Source: Pseudomonadota bacterium
GTDB taxonomy: Bacteria > Pseudomonadota > Alphaproteobacteria > Rhizobiales > Rhizobiaceae
NCBI GenBank assembly: GCA_023399465.1
Contig: JAEWPB010000128.1
Location: 1 to 16,363, forward strand
Direction: 5' to 3'
DNA: 16,363 nt
The notes under the pieces were generated by a model, which was given only the letters and a program-made list of their open reading frames with translations, searched no databases and was not told the DNA's origin. A program made the position numbers and the translations under genes. Positions 1-6,761 of the stretch are shown in pieces (positions within the stretch are counted from its first letter, which is position 1; the number at the start of each line of letters is the position of its first letter).

Positions 1-84
1 TTCATGCAGCTTCTGGATCATCGCCTCGTCGGAAGAGGCCGGGCCGAGCGTGGCGAGGATTTTTACTTTGCGATTCCGCTTCAT
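1..84 (-). CDS. pyk: Pyruvate kinase, N-terminal fragment (gene runs off the left edge)
   Basis: Only the first 28 codons are present. The translation starts MKRNRKVKILATLGPASSDE and ends in an MIQKLHE-like segment. This matches the opening beta strand of pyruvate kinase, where the basic start followed by K-I-(L/V)-x-T-(L/I)-G-P-A-(S/T)-S is a family hallmark. The enzyme converts phosphoenolpyruvate and ADP to pyruvate and ATP in the cytoplasm. The catalytic and metal-binding residues lie outside the window. An AGGA element sits about 12 bases upstream of the ATG, a weak ribosome site. The gene lies 150 bases downstream of the histidine-phosphatase gene on the same strand, so the two could be co-transcribed or pyk could have its own promoter in that gap. 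The identification is firm for the visible part; nothing can be said about integrity of the rest. Confidence 0.9.
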   Translation of the reverse strand, partial: MKRNRKVKILATLGPASSDEAMIQKLHE

Positions 85-234
85 CAATTCTGGCTTTCCT
101 GCGTCCCTGGGGTGTCGGACAGCTGAATCATCCGGTCGCACCCGGTTCCCTGCCCTGAAGGCTCGTTGATATCGGTCGTCGGCAGCGGGCCCGCTGGCGC
201 AGGCCCACGGCAGTCTTGTGCGAAGCGGCTGCGC
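85..234. other. Intergenic gap between the histidine-phosphatase gene and pyk
   Basis: No gene is seen here. The gap contains a perfect 14-base palindrome CAGCGGGCCCGCTG at 183-196. It also contains a longer inverted repeat, GGCGCAG at 196-202 against CTGCGCC at 229-235, which reaches into the stop codon of the phosphatase gene. Neither is followed by a T run on the minus strand, so a classical intrinsic terminator is not supported, although the structures could end or stabilise the upstream transcript. I could not pick out a convincing -35/-10 pair for pyk. Confidence 0.4.
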
Positions 235-894
235 CTAGATCATCACTGTCCGGCCCGAACCTTCGCAGCCAAGCGCGCGCAGGATGTTGTCGGGAATGTC
301 GAGCTGGGTTTCCCCTTCCAGTCCGACAAGGAAGGTCGCCGTCTGCGGTTCACGGTAGGCGAGGATCGTCTCGCGGGAAGCCCCGGAATAGATGCCGCGA
401 AAAGCCCGAAGGCAGCCGCTATGGGTAACGACCACGTGGGTTTTCTTGCGGTCAAGCCCGGAAATCCAGCCAAGAAGGCGGTCCGCCAGCGCGGAGCGGC
501 TTTCGCCGCCGGGCATCGAATAGTCGAAGGGGTCGGCCTTGTGTGCCTGATACTGGTTGGGGAGATCGCGTTCGATCTCCTCGTATGTGCGGCCTTCCCA
601 CGCACCGTAGGCACGCTCGACGAGTGCCTCGTCATGGACGAACCGTTCGAACGGCACCGACCAGACATCGCCGAGTATCGATGCGGTCTGCCGCGCGCGG
701 CCTTGCGGGCTCACCCAGAATGTCGCGTCGCCGAGCGCCGCGACCCGTTCGGACAGCCTGAGGCCGACGGCGAGCGCCTGGCGGAGGCCGTTTGCAGTCA
801 ACGGCGTGTCCTGCCGTCCCTGCAGGCGCCCGGCGACGTTCCATTGGGTTTCGCCGTGGCGGATCAGGATGAGATTGGGAAGATCAGCGGTCAT
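235..894 (-). CDS. Histidine phosphatase family protein (phosphoglycerate mutase-like)
   Basis: The 219-residue product belongs to the branch-1 histidine phosphatase superfamily. The LIRHGE motif at residues 10-15 carries the phospho-accepting His13, and Arg12 is the phosphate-pocket arginine. A second arginine lies in SPQGRARQT (about 62-70), the expected acid Glu in the LVERAYGAWEG segment (about 93), and the second pocket histidine in VVTHSG (His158). Members are either cofactor-dependent phosphoglycerate mutases or broad phosphatases. At 219 residues it is shorter than typical GpmA (about 250), so a general phosphatase of sugar phosphates or alpha-ribazole-like substrates is as likely as a glycolytic mutase. 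The ATG at 894 is preferred over an upstream ATG at 927 because homologues begin just before the RHGE strand. No strong Shine-Dalgarno sequence precedes it. It lies 100 bases downstream of the importer ATPase gene on the same strand and upstream of pyk, which hints at phosphorylated-carbon metabolism. Confidence 0.85.
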   Translation of the reverse strand: MTADLPNLILIRHGETQWNVAGRLQGRQDTPLTANGLRQALAVGLRLSERVAALGDATFWVSPQGRARQTASILGDVWSVPFERFVHDEALVERAYGAWEGRTYEEIERDLPNQYQAHKADPFDYSMPGGESRSALADRLLGWISGLDRKKTHVVVTHSGCLRAFRGIYSGASRETILAYREPQTATFLVGLEGETQLDIPDNILRALGCEGSGRTVMI

Positions 895-954
895 GAGATG
901 CTCTATTCTGGGAGATGCGAATGCCACGGTCTGTCATGGCACCATGTGAACGGG

Positions 955-983
955 CATCCGCCCCGAAGGGCCGAGGACGGATG
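955..983 (-). terminator. Possible hairpin after the importer ATPase gene
   Basis: The arms CATCCG (955-960) and CGGATG (978-983) are perfectly complementary and enclose a second small stem (CCC..GAA..GGG). The structure lies 12-40 bases downstream of the ATPase stop codon on the minus strand, where an operon terminator would be expected. No T run follows, so termination is uncertain and read-through into the phosphatase gene is possible. Confidence 0.35.
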
Positions 984-994
984 GCCGGCAATTG

Positions 995-2095
995 TCAGTG
1001 GGCAAGCCACTGCGCCGAGGCCGGCTGCAATCCGAGCGTCGTGGCGGCGCCGGGTTCGAGCAGCGCGTCGCCCGAGTGGAACGGCACGTCGATCAGCACC
1101 GTCGCGGTGCCGACCTCGACGCCGTAGCGCACGGTCGCTCCGAGGAATTCGCGGTGAGCGATCCTGCCGTTGAGGGCGACGGCGCCCTCCTGGACCTCGC
1201 CGATCGTTGCGTATTGCGGACGGAACACCAGCTTGGCGCCATCAGGAACCTCGGTGCCCGCAGGGATCGGGATCGAGCCGGCGCCGGCAACCTCAAACGT
1301 CCGCGAGGCGCCCGAGCCGTGGACGCGGCCATCGAGGATGTTCGCGGTGCCGAGGAAGTTGGCGACGAACAGGTTCGCCGGCTTCTCATAGAGGCCCATC
1401 GGCGTTCCGACCTGCTGGATGCGGCCTTCGTTGAACACGGCGATGCGGTCGCAAACGGTGTTCGCTTCCTCCTGGTCGTGCGTCACGAAGATCGTCGTCA
1501 GCTTGAGGCGCTGCTGCAGTTCGCGCAGTTCGCGGCGCACTTCGACGCGCATCTTGGCGTCGAGGTTTGACAGCGGCTCGTCGAGCAGCAGAACGCGCGG
1601 CTCGATGGCGATGGTGCGCGCCAGCGCGACGCGCTGCTGCTGGCCACCAGAGAGCTGGGCCGGACGGCGCTCGGCGAGATGGCTGAGACCGACCATATTG
1701 AGCGCAGCCGCCACGCGCTTCTCGATCTCGGCGCGCGGCAGGCGCCGCTCCTCGAGACCGAAGGCGACGTTGCGCGCCACGGTCATGTGCGGCCACAGCG
1801 CGTAGGACTGGAACACCATGCCGACGTCACGCTTCCACGGCGGCATGTCGAGAACGTCCTGGCCACCGATCACGACCTTGCCTTCGCGGGCAGTGTTGAA
1901 GCCGGCGATCAGGCGTAGCAGCGTGGTCTTGCCGCAGCCCGACGGGCCGAGGAAGGCGAAGAACTCGCCTGGCTGGATCTCAAGGTTGATGTCCTTGAGG
2001 ACATGGTTGTCACCGTAGAAGAGATTGACGTCGCGAATGCTGATCGCCTTCGCGGGCCCCTCCTTCAGGGCGGCATTATTGATGTTGACGGTCAT
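995..2095 (-). CDS. ABC transporter ATP-binding protein (FbpC/AfuC-type, with regulatory TOBE-like tail)
   Basis: The 366-residue product is the cytoplasmic energy-coupling subunit of the importer. In order it has Walker A GPSGCGKTT (50-58), Q-loop VFQSY (Gln96), signature LSGGQQQRV (148-156), Walker B VLLLDEP (168-174), D-loop SNLDA and switch His206 in VTHDQ. A C-terminal region of about 120 residues is of the TOBE/OB kind found in CUT1/FbpC-like ATPases. All catalytic residues are intact. The ATG at 2095 is chosen over the one at 2110 because a GGGGAGAG ribosome site lies 5-7 bases ahead of it. It starts 18 bases after the permease stop codon, so it is the last importer gene of the operon binding protein-permease-ATPase. 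Automated annotation would often call this ferric iron or spermidine transport. The context (PgtABC-like sensors) points instead to a phosphorylated organic substrate such as that of AfuABC. Confidence 0.93.
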   Translation of the reverse strand: MTVNINNAALKEGPAKAISIRDVNLFYGDNHVLKDINLEIQPGEFFAFLGPSGCGKTTLLRLIAGFNTAREGKVVIGGQDVLDMPPWKRDVGMVFQSYALWPHMTVARNVAFGLEERRLPRAEIEKRVAAALNMVGLSHLAERRPAQLSGGQQQRVALARTIAIEPRVLLLDEPLSNLDAKMRVEVRRELRELQQRLKLTTIFVTHDQEEANTVCDRIAVFNEGRIQQVGTPMGLYEKPANLFVANFLGTANILDGRVHGSGASRTFEVAGAGSIPIPAGTEVPDGAKLVFRPQYATIGEVQEGAVALNGRIAHREFLGATVRYGVEVGTATVLIDVPFHSGDALLEPGAATTLGLQPASAQWLAH

Positions 2096-2113
2096 TGTAT
2101 CTCTCCCCAAACC

Positions 2114-3823
2114 TTATTTCGCCGTTCCGAGGGCTTTTTGCCGGCGTTCGATGACGTAGTGCGACAGGAACGTGCAGAGCGCGACCATGATCACGGCGAT
2201 GACGCCGAGGGCAGCGCCCGGACCGCGGCCGGCCGGCGATTGCATGAAGACGTAGAGGCCGTAAGCGATCGGCGCGTCGGCATTGCTCTGGATCAGCATC
2301 AGCGTCGCCGACAGTTCGACGGCTGCCGTCGAGAAGCTGGTGACGAAGCCGGCGAGCAGACCGCCGGTCATCAGCGGCAGCACGATCCGGCGGATGGTGC
2401 GCTGCTTGGTGGCCCCGAGGTTTTCGGCTGCCTCTTCCAGCGATGCCGATACCTGCTGCAAGGCGGCGTAGCACGCGCGCAGTGCATAGGGCAGACGGCG
2501 GATGGCAAGGGCCAGCACGACCATGACCCAGAGGGTGGCAAGCGGCGTGCCGTCCGGCAGCGTGACACCGTAGAACGTCCTGAGGTAGCCGATACCGAGA
2601 ACCACGCCCGGGATCGCCAGCGCCGAGGTCGCCGCCCAGTCGAGCCAGCGGCGGCCGATGAGCTTGGTACGCAGGACGAGGTAGGCGATCGCGCCACCGA
2701 CGATCACGTCGATCAGGCCGGCCAGGGCGGCATACATCAGGGTATTCTTGATGTAGAGCGAGCTCTCGTCGAAGACGCGGGCATAGTGCGCCACGGTGAA
2801 GCCGTCAGGCAGCGGGCTGAACGACCACACGGTCGCAAACGACAGCAGCAGCAGGCCGATATGCGGCGACAGTACCAGCAGCAGGATCAGGCCGACGACG
2901 CCATAGGCGACGACGCTTTCGAAGCGGCTGAGCTTGCGGCGAGAAAGACCGCCACCGCCACGCTGCACCGTCGAATAGTCCTTGCCGCGCATGGCGACCG
3001 CGGTGAGCCACATGGCGAAAACCGATACCACGATCAGGATCACCGAAATGACGTAGCCCATCGGGTCTGTCAGGCCGACCGAGGTGACGCGGAGGTATGC
3101 CTGCGGCGCGAGCATGTCCTTGACGTTGAGCAGCAGCGGCGTCGCCAGGTCGTCGAAGACCTTGACGAATACCAGCGAAGCCCCGGCGAGATAACCGGGC
3201 ATCGCCAGCGGAAAGACGATGCGGCGGAACAGGCGCAGCCCCGACGAGCCGAGGTTCTGCGCCGCCTCTTCCATCGAGCTGTCGATGTTGCGCAGGCTGG
3301 TCGACAGGTTGATGAGGATGAACGGGAAATAGTGCAGCGACTGCACGAAGATCACGCCGTTCAGGCCTTCCATGAAGGGAATGCGGAACCCGACCCAGTC
3401 GTTGAGCAGCAGGTTCACGGTGCCGTTGCGGCCGAACAGCAACTGCATCGCGACGGCGCCGACGAAGGGCGGCATGATCAGCGGCACGAAGCCGAGCGTC
3501 TGGATGATGATCGAACCGCGGAAATCGAAACGGGTCGTCAGCACCGCAAGCGGCATGGCGATGAGCGTCGCAAAGACGACCGACATCGCGGAAACGTAGA
3601 CTGAATTGAAGAACGAGCGGCGGAACAGGTCGGTCTTGAAGAAGTCGATGAAATTGACGACCGTCAGGGCGCCCGAGCCCTTCTCGGTGAAGGCGGTATA
3701 GATCACCGTGCCGGCGGGAATGATCAGGAAGACCGCGAGAAACAGGGCGATCAGCAGGGCGACGGCTGCCGGACCGGGCCGGGCCGCGACACGTCTGAAT
3801 GGGGTGGAAAAAGCGAAGGCCAT
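2114..3823 (-). CDS. Fused two-module ABC transporter permease (FbpB/AfuB-type)
   Basis: The 569-residue integral membrane protein has about twelve hydrophobic helices in two tandem BPD_transp_1 modules. Each module carries the cytoplasmic EAA loop that docks to the ATPase: EEAAQNLG (185-192) continuing into RRIVFPLAMPG, and EEAAENLG (463-470) continuing into RRIVLPLMTGG. The near-identity of the two loops shows internal duplication. A basic, glycine-rich linker (about 280-300) joins the modules, so one polypeptide supplies the whole transmembrane channel. This layout is typical of ferric/phosphonate/sugar-phosphate importers of the Fbp/Afu/Phn group and not of CUT1 sugar systems, which have two permease genes. 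The ATG at 3823 has a CGGAG ribosome site 8 bases upstream. A 121-base gap with a strong hairpin separates it from the binding-protein gene, and the ATPase gene follows after 18 bases. Confidence 0.93.
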   Translation of the reverse strand: MAFAFSTPFRRVAARPGPAAVALLIALFLAVFLIIPAGTVIYTAFTEKGSGALTVVNFIDFFKTDLFRRSFFNSVYVSAMSVVFATLIAMPLAVLTTRFDFRGSIIIQTLGFVPLIMPPFVGAVAMQLLFGRNGTVNLLLNDWVGFRIPFMEGLNGVIFVQSLHYFPFILINLSTSLRNIDSSMEEAAQNLGSSGLRLFRRIVFPLAMPGYLAGASLVFVKVFDDLATPLLLNVKDMLAPQAYLRVTSVGLTDPMGYVISVILIVVSVFAMWLTAVAMRGKDYSTVQRGGGGLSRRKLSRFESVVAYGVVGLILLLVLSPHIGLLLLSFATVWSFSPLPDGFTVAHYARVFDESSLYIKNTLMYAALAGLIDVIVGGAIAYLVLRTKLIGRRWLDWAATSALAIPGVVLGIGYLRTFYGVTLPDGTPLATLWVMVVLALAIRRLPYALRACYAALQQVSASLEEAAENLGATKQRTIRRIVLPLMTGGLLAGFVTSFSTAAVELSATLMLIQSNADAPIAYGLYVFMQSPAGRGPGAALGVIAVIMVALCTFLSHYVIERRQKALGTAK

Positions 3824-3905
3824 GCGGCGATCTCCGGAATGAAGTCACCCGATCCGGCGCGATGGCACCAGAGCGAACAAACGCAGATTTTCGAAAGGGA
3901 GAGTG

Positions 3906-3927
3906 ACCGCCTGCCGTGGCAGGCGGT
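3906..3927 (-). promoter_or_regulatory. Strong intercistronic hairpin between binding-protein and permease genes
   Basis: This is a perfect inverted repeat, ACCGCCTGCC against GGCAGGCGGT, with a 2-base centre (in practice an 8-bp stem and 6-base loop). It begins 17 bases after the binding-protein stop codon and lies 82 bases before the permease start. On the minus strand it is followed by CACTCTCCCTTTC, not by a T run. It is therefore better read as an mRNA 3'-end stabiliser or partial attenuator that gives more binding protein than permease, as in many importer operons, than as a full terminator. Confidence 0.65.
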
Positions 3928-3944
3928 CTGTCAGATGGTCGCCG

Positions 3945-5264
3945 TTAGTCGACGAGTGCCAGTGCCTCTTCGGCCTTGGCCTTGGCGGCGGCATACTTCT
4001 CGCTGGCGAAAGACGCCCACTGCTGCTCGAGCTCGGCCTGGCGTGCGGTCTTTTCGTCGCCGCCGGTGAAGGCGTCGCGGATTTCCGCGCTTGCCGCCTG
4101 TTCGGCGGTAACCGGCATCGCCGCGATCAAGGCGCGGGCTTCCTGAACGAGAGCGCGAGCCTGCTGCTGCTCGTTGGCGGACAGCGCCTTTTCAGCGTCG
4201 TGGATCGCCTTGGTCGCGCCCTTGAGGTTGTCGAGCTGGAACGAGATCAGCTGGTCGTACAGGGTGTCGACGACATCGGTGCGGTCCTTCGAGACGTCGG
4301 AATCAAAGGAGATCATCGACTGGAAGCGCGGATCCTTGAACGGGTTCGGGAAGCCTTCCGGAGCGCTGTCATAGAGCGCCGGATTGATCGGCAGACGGCT
4401 GATCGCCGGCTCGAGCAGGACGGCCTGGCCCTTTTCGGACAGGATGTAGTTGATGAACGCTTCGGCGCCCTTCTGGTTCGGCGCATTGGTGATGATGCCG
4501 ACGTTTGCCGGAACGACCGTGGTGACCGACGGGTAGCTGAAGCTGACCGGGAAGCCGCTGGCCTGTGCCGAGAAGGCGAAGAAGTCGATGACGATGCCGA
4601 TACCGGTCTGGCCGGAGTTGACCGCATCAGGAACGCCGAACGAACGCTCGGTGACCTGCTGCAGGTTGCCGCCGATGCCCTTAAGCGTCTCCCAGCCCTT
4701 TTCCCAGCCTTCGCCCTGCAGGATCGTCTCGATCGTCAGGTGGGTGGTGCCCGAACGCGACGGCGCGGCAATCGCGATATGGTCGTAGTATTCCGGCTTC
4801 ATCAGGTCGGACCACTCGGTCGGCTTCGGCAGGTCGTTGGCCTCGAGATAACGGTCATTCGACATGATGCCGTAGCCCGACGCGGCGAAACCGAAGTAGT
4901 AGCCTTCAGGATCGTTGACCGGATAGGAACCAACCTTCTCGGGAAGACCGGTCACGGAGGGGCTGAACTTGGCCAGCAACTGGCGACCCTTCAGGCTTTC
5001 GAACGCGTCCGGAGCCGAGGCCCAGAACAGGTCGACCTGGTTGTTCGACTTGGTTTCGTCGACATACTTCACGCCGGAGCTGGTGCTCTTGTTCTGCACA
5101 TCGAGGGTGAAACCCGGATTGGCGGCTTCGAAGCCGGCCTTGAACGGGTCGGTTACGTCCTTCGAGAAGGACGTGACGACGGTGACCTTACCGCCATCCT
5201 GGGCCTGGGCCGTTGCAATGATGGATGCGGACAACAGCATCGCCGCAGTAATAGTCTTCAGCAT
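3945..5264 (-). CDS. Extracellular solute-binding protein of the importer (AfuA/PgtC-like, ABC iron/sugar-phosphate class)
   Basis: The 439-residue periplasmic protein has a clear signal peptide (basic start, hydrophobic core, AQAQ cleavage region near residue 22). The mature protein opens with KVTVVTSFSKDV, the usual first strand of type-2 binding proteins, and contains DLFWASAPDAFE, YPVNDPEGYYFGFAASGYG and SRSGTTHLT segments. These recur almost unchanged in the second binding protein at 8659-10014. The last 100 or so residues are a charged, alanine-rich helical extension, which makes it longer than classical ferric-binding FbpA (about 340). The ATG at 5264 is chosen because a GGGAGGAG ribosome site precedes it by 7 bases and the signal peptide starts there. 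It is the first gene behind the sigma-54 promoter at 5319-5334. The ligand is unproven: iron is the default label, but a phosphorylated carbohydrate is favoured by the sensor genes next door. Confidence 0.9.
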   Translation of the reverse strand: MLKTITAAMLLSASIIATAQAQDGGKVTVVTSFSKDVTDPFKAGFEAANPGFTLDVQNKSTSSGVKYVDETKSNNQVDLFWASAPDAFESLKGRQLLAKFSPSVTGLPEKVGSYPVNDPEGYYFGFAASGYGIMSNDRYLEANDLPKPTEWSDLMKPEYYDHIAIAAPSRSGTTHLTIETILQGEGWEKGWETLKGIGGNLQQVTERSFGVPDAVNSGQTGIGIVIDFFAFSAQASGFPVSFSYPSVTTVVPANVGIITNAPNQKGAEAFINYILSEKGQAVLLEPAISRLPINPALYDSAPEGFPNPFKDPRFQSMISFDSDVSKDRTDVVDTLYDQLISFQLDNLKGATKAIHDAEKALSANEQQQARALVQEARALIAAMPVTAEQAASAEIRDAFTGGDEKTARQAELEQQWASFASEKYAAAKAKAEEALALVD

Positions 5265-5290
5265 AAAAATACTCCTCCCAACTGGTACTC

Positions 5291-5305
5291 CCGGCAACAC
5301 GCCGG
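5291..5305 (-). promoter_or_regulatory. Short hairpin in the 5' leader of the importer operon
   Basis: CCGGC (5291-5295) and GCCGG (5301-5305) form a perfect 5-bp stem with a 5-base loop. An overlapping alternative, GGCAAC at 5293-5298 with GTTGCC at 5305-5310, can form instead. Both lie between the predicted transcription start (about 5308) and the ribosome site, so they would be at the very 5' end of the mRNA and might affect its stability. The effect is inferred only. Confidence 0.35.
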
Positions 5306-5318
5306 TTGCCTCAGACCT

Positions 5319-5334
5319 TGCAAGGAGCATGCCA
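5319..5334 (-). promoter_or_regulatory. Sigma-54 (RpoN) promoter of the importer operon
   Basis: Read on the minus strand the site is TGGCATGCTCCTTGCA. It has the -24 GG (5333-5332) and -12 GC (5321-5320) separated by exactly 10 bases, with the flanking TGGCA and TTGCA fully conserved against the consensus TGGCAC-N5-TTGCA. The predicted start is near 5308, giving a leader of about 44 bases before the ATG of the binding-protein gene. It lies directly downstream of a gene for a sigma-54 activator with an intact GAFTGA motif, which strongly supports function and the regulatory link. Confidence 0.9.
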
Positions 5335-5376
5335 GACCGGAAACGACCGTAGATCCGGCAACTTCCGCTCGTTATT

Positions 5377-5432
5377 GGGTAATTATCGTAACATTGCTCC
5401 TTTCAGGGCGGGTAATATCGGTAACATTACTC
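5377..5432 (-). promoter_or_regulatory. Tandem upstream activator sites (putative enhancers for the sigma-54 response regulator)
   Basis: Two 23-base copies at 5377-5399 and 5410-5432 match at 18 of 23 positions. On the minus strand both read GAG-YAATGTTAC-N4-ATTACCC. Each copy also contains an imperfect dyad, G(T/C)AAT-N9-ATTAC. Their centres are 33 bases apart, about three helical turns, and lie roughly at -80 and -113 from the predicted start of the sigma-54 promoter. That geometry is typical of enhancer sites for NtrC/DctD-type activators. The distal copy overlaps the last codons and stop of the regulator gene. Binding by the adjacent regulator is an inference. Confidence 0.75.
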
Positions 5433-6761
5433 GTCGTCGCCGCGGGCAGCGATGTCGAACTTGCGCATCTTGAGATAGAGCGTCTTGCGCGAAATCCCCA
5501 GCGTCTCGGCAGTCGCACCCACCCGGCCGTCATGGGCCGCGAGCGTATCGAGAATGATCGCCCGCTCGACCCGGTCGAGTTGCGCCTCGAGCGTCTGCCC
5601 GCGGTCATCGTCAGCCTCGGCCGCGGCACCACCCTCAAGGCCCAGCACGTAGCGTTCGGCGACGTTGCGAAGTTCGCGGACATTTCCGGGCCATGGGCGG
5701 CGATCGAGATCGGCCAGGAAGGTCGCGTCCACCCGTGGGGCGGCCCGCCCCTGGCGTCGGGCCGCAAGCTCGAGAAAGTGCTGGAACAGCAACGTTACGT
5801 CACCCTTGCGCGCCACGAGCGGCGGTATCTCGATCCGGGCGATATCGAGCCGGTAGGCCAGATCCTCGCGGAACCTGCCCTGGCGGGCAAGCTCGTGCAG
5901 ATCGGCCTTGGTCGCGGCAACGACCTGCAGGTCGACGGGCAGTTCGGCATTTGAGCCGAGCCGCTCGATCACCCTCTCCTGCAGGACGCGAAGCAACCGC
6001 ACCTGCGCGGCGAGCGGCATGGATTCGATCTCGTCGAGGAACAGCGTTCCGCCATCGGCATATTCGATCTTGCCGATGCGCTTTTCTTTCGCCCCCGTGA
6101 AGGCGCCCGCCTCGTGGCCGAACAGTTCCGATTCCAGCATCGTCTCCGGTATGGCGCCGCAATTGACAGCGACGAAGCGACCCTTGCGGCCGCTGAAATC
6201 ATGCAAGGCGCGTGCAGTGACTTCCTTGCCCGTACCGGTCTCGCCGAGCACCAGGATGTCCGTCGCCGCTCCGGCGATCCGCTTCAGCTTGCCGCGCAGG
6301 TCGACCATCGGCGCCGAATGGCCGATGAGGCGCGCTTCCCAGCCATCTGCCTCGAGCGTCAGACGCAGCCGGCGGTTTTCCAGCACGAGCCTGCGGTGTC
6401 CGACGGCACGGCGGGCGGTTTCGATGAGATGCAACGGGTCAGCGGGCTTTTCGAGAAAGTCCCATGCGCCATCGCGCATGGCACGCAAGGCCATCGGAAT
6501 ATCGCCATGGCCAGACATCAGCACGATCGGAATATCGGCATCGATCGCCTTGACCGCCTTGAGCAGGTCGAAGCCATCGTGCTCGGGCATGCGCACGTCG
6601 GAGACCACGACGGCCCCGCTATCGACGCGCATGTCGCCAAGCGCCGAGGCGACCGAGCCGTGCGAAGCCACGGCGAAGCCTTCGAGCTCCAGCACCTCCC
6701 GGCAAGCGTCGAGGACGCTGGCATCGTCGTCTATGAGAATGATGTCTATTCCGGCGGTCAT
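5427..6761 (-). CDS. Sigma-54-dependent response regulator (PgtA/DctD-like)
   Basis: The 444-residue protein has three domains. The receiver (1-120) has the acidic pocket DDD at 11-13, phospho-acceptor Asp55 in VSDVRMP and Lys105 in EKPADP. The AAA+ sigma-54 interaction domain (about 145-375) has Walker A GETGTGKE (173-180), the sigma-54 contact loop GAFTGA (219-224) and Walker B LFLDE (240-244). A Fis-type helix-turn-helix ends the protein (GRVGATAETLGISRKTLYLKM, about 415-435). All key residues are intact, so it should be a phosphorylation-controlled activator. Its start codon overlaps the kinase stop codon (ATGA, 6758-6761), indicating translational coupling. The importer operon with a sigma-54 promoter follows at once, making that operon the obvious target. 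The layout matches PgtA in the PgtABC phosphoglycerate-sensing system, but DctD (C4-dicarboxylates) has the same architecture, so the symbol is left blank. Confidence 0.95.
   Translation of the reverse strand: MTAGIDIILIDDDASVLDACREVLELEGFAVASHGSVASALGDMRVDSGAVVVSDVRMPEHDGFDLLKAVKAIDADIPIVLMSGHGDIPMALRAMRDGAWDFLEKPADPLHLIETARRAVGHRRLVLENRRLRLTLEADGWEARLIGHSAPMVDLRGKLKRIAGAATDILVLGETGTGKEVTARALHDFSGRKGRFVAVNCGAIPETMLESELFGHEAGAFTGAKEKRIGKIEYADGGTLFLDEIESMPLAAQVRLLRVLQERVIERLGSNAELPVDLQVVAATKADLHELARQGRFREDLAYRLDIARIEIPPLVARKGDVTLLFQHFLELAARRQGRAAPRVDATFLADLDRRPWPGNVRELRNVAERYVLGLEGGAAAEADDDRGQTLEAQLDRVERAIILDTLAAHDGRVGATAETLGISRKTLYLKMRKFDIAARGDDE

Noticed and set aside
895..994. Sigma-54-like TGGCATTCGCA on the minus strand upstream of the phosphatase gene
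   Set aside because: The TGGCA half is present, but there is no TTGC at the required spacing, so the -12 element is missing.
2003..3604. Long plus-strand open frame (533 codons) opposite the fused permease
   Set aside because: It is exactly antisense to a permease with two intact EAA loops. Its translation is low-complexity and rich in Arg, Asp, Gln and His, which is typical of the reverse of GC-rich membrane-protein codons.
995..5264. Assignment of the importer as a ferric iron (FbpABC) system
   Set aside because: The fold family is shared, but the neighbouring PgtABC-like sensor set, sigma-54 control and the extended binding-protein tails point to an organic, probably phosphorylated, ligand. 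Iron uptake would usually show Fur-type control, and I saw no Fur-like box near 5264.
3903..5954. Plus-strand open frame of 683 codons opposite the importer binding protein and the regulator's end
   Set aside because: It spans two genuine minus-strand genes, the sigma-54 promoter and the enhancer repeats, and shows no family motif. It is explained by high GC and scarcity of stop codons.
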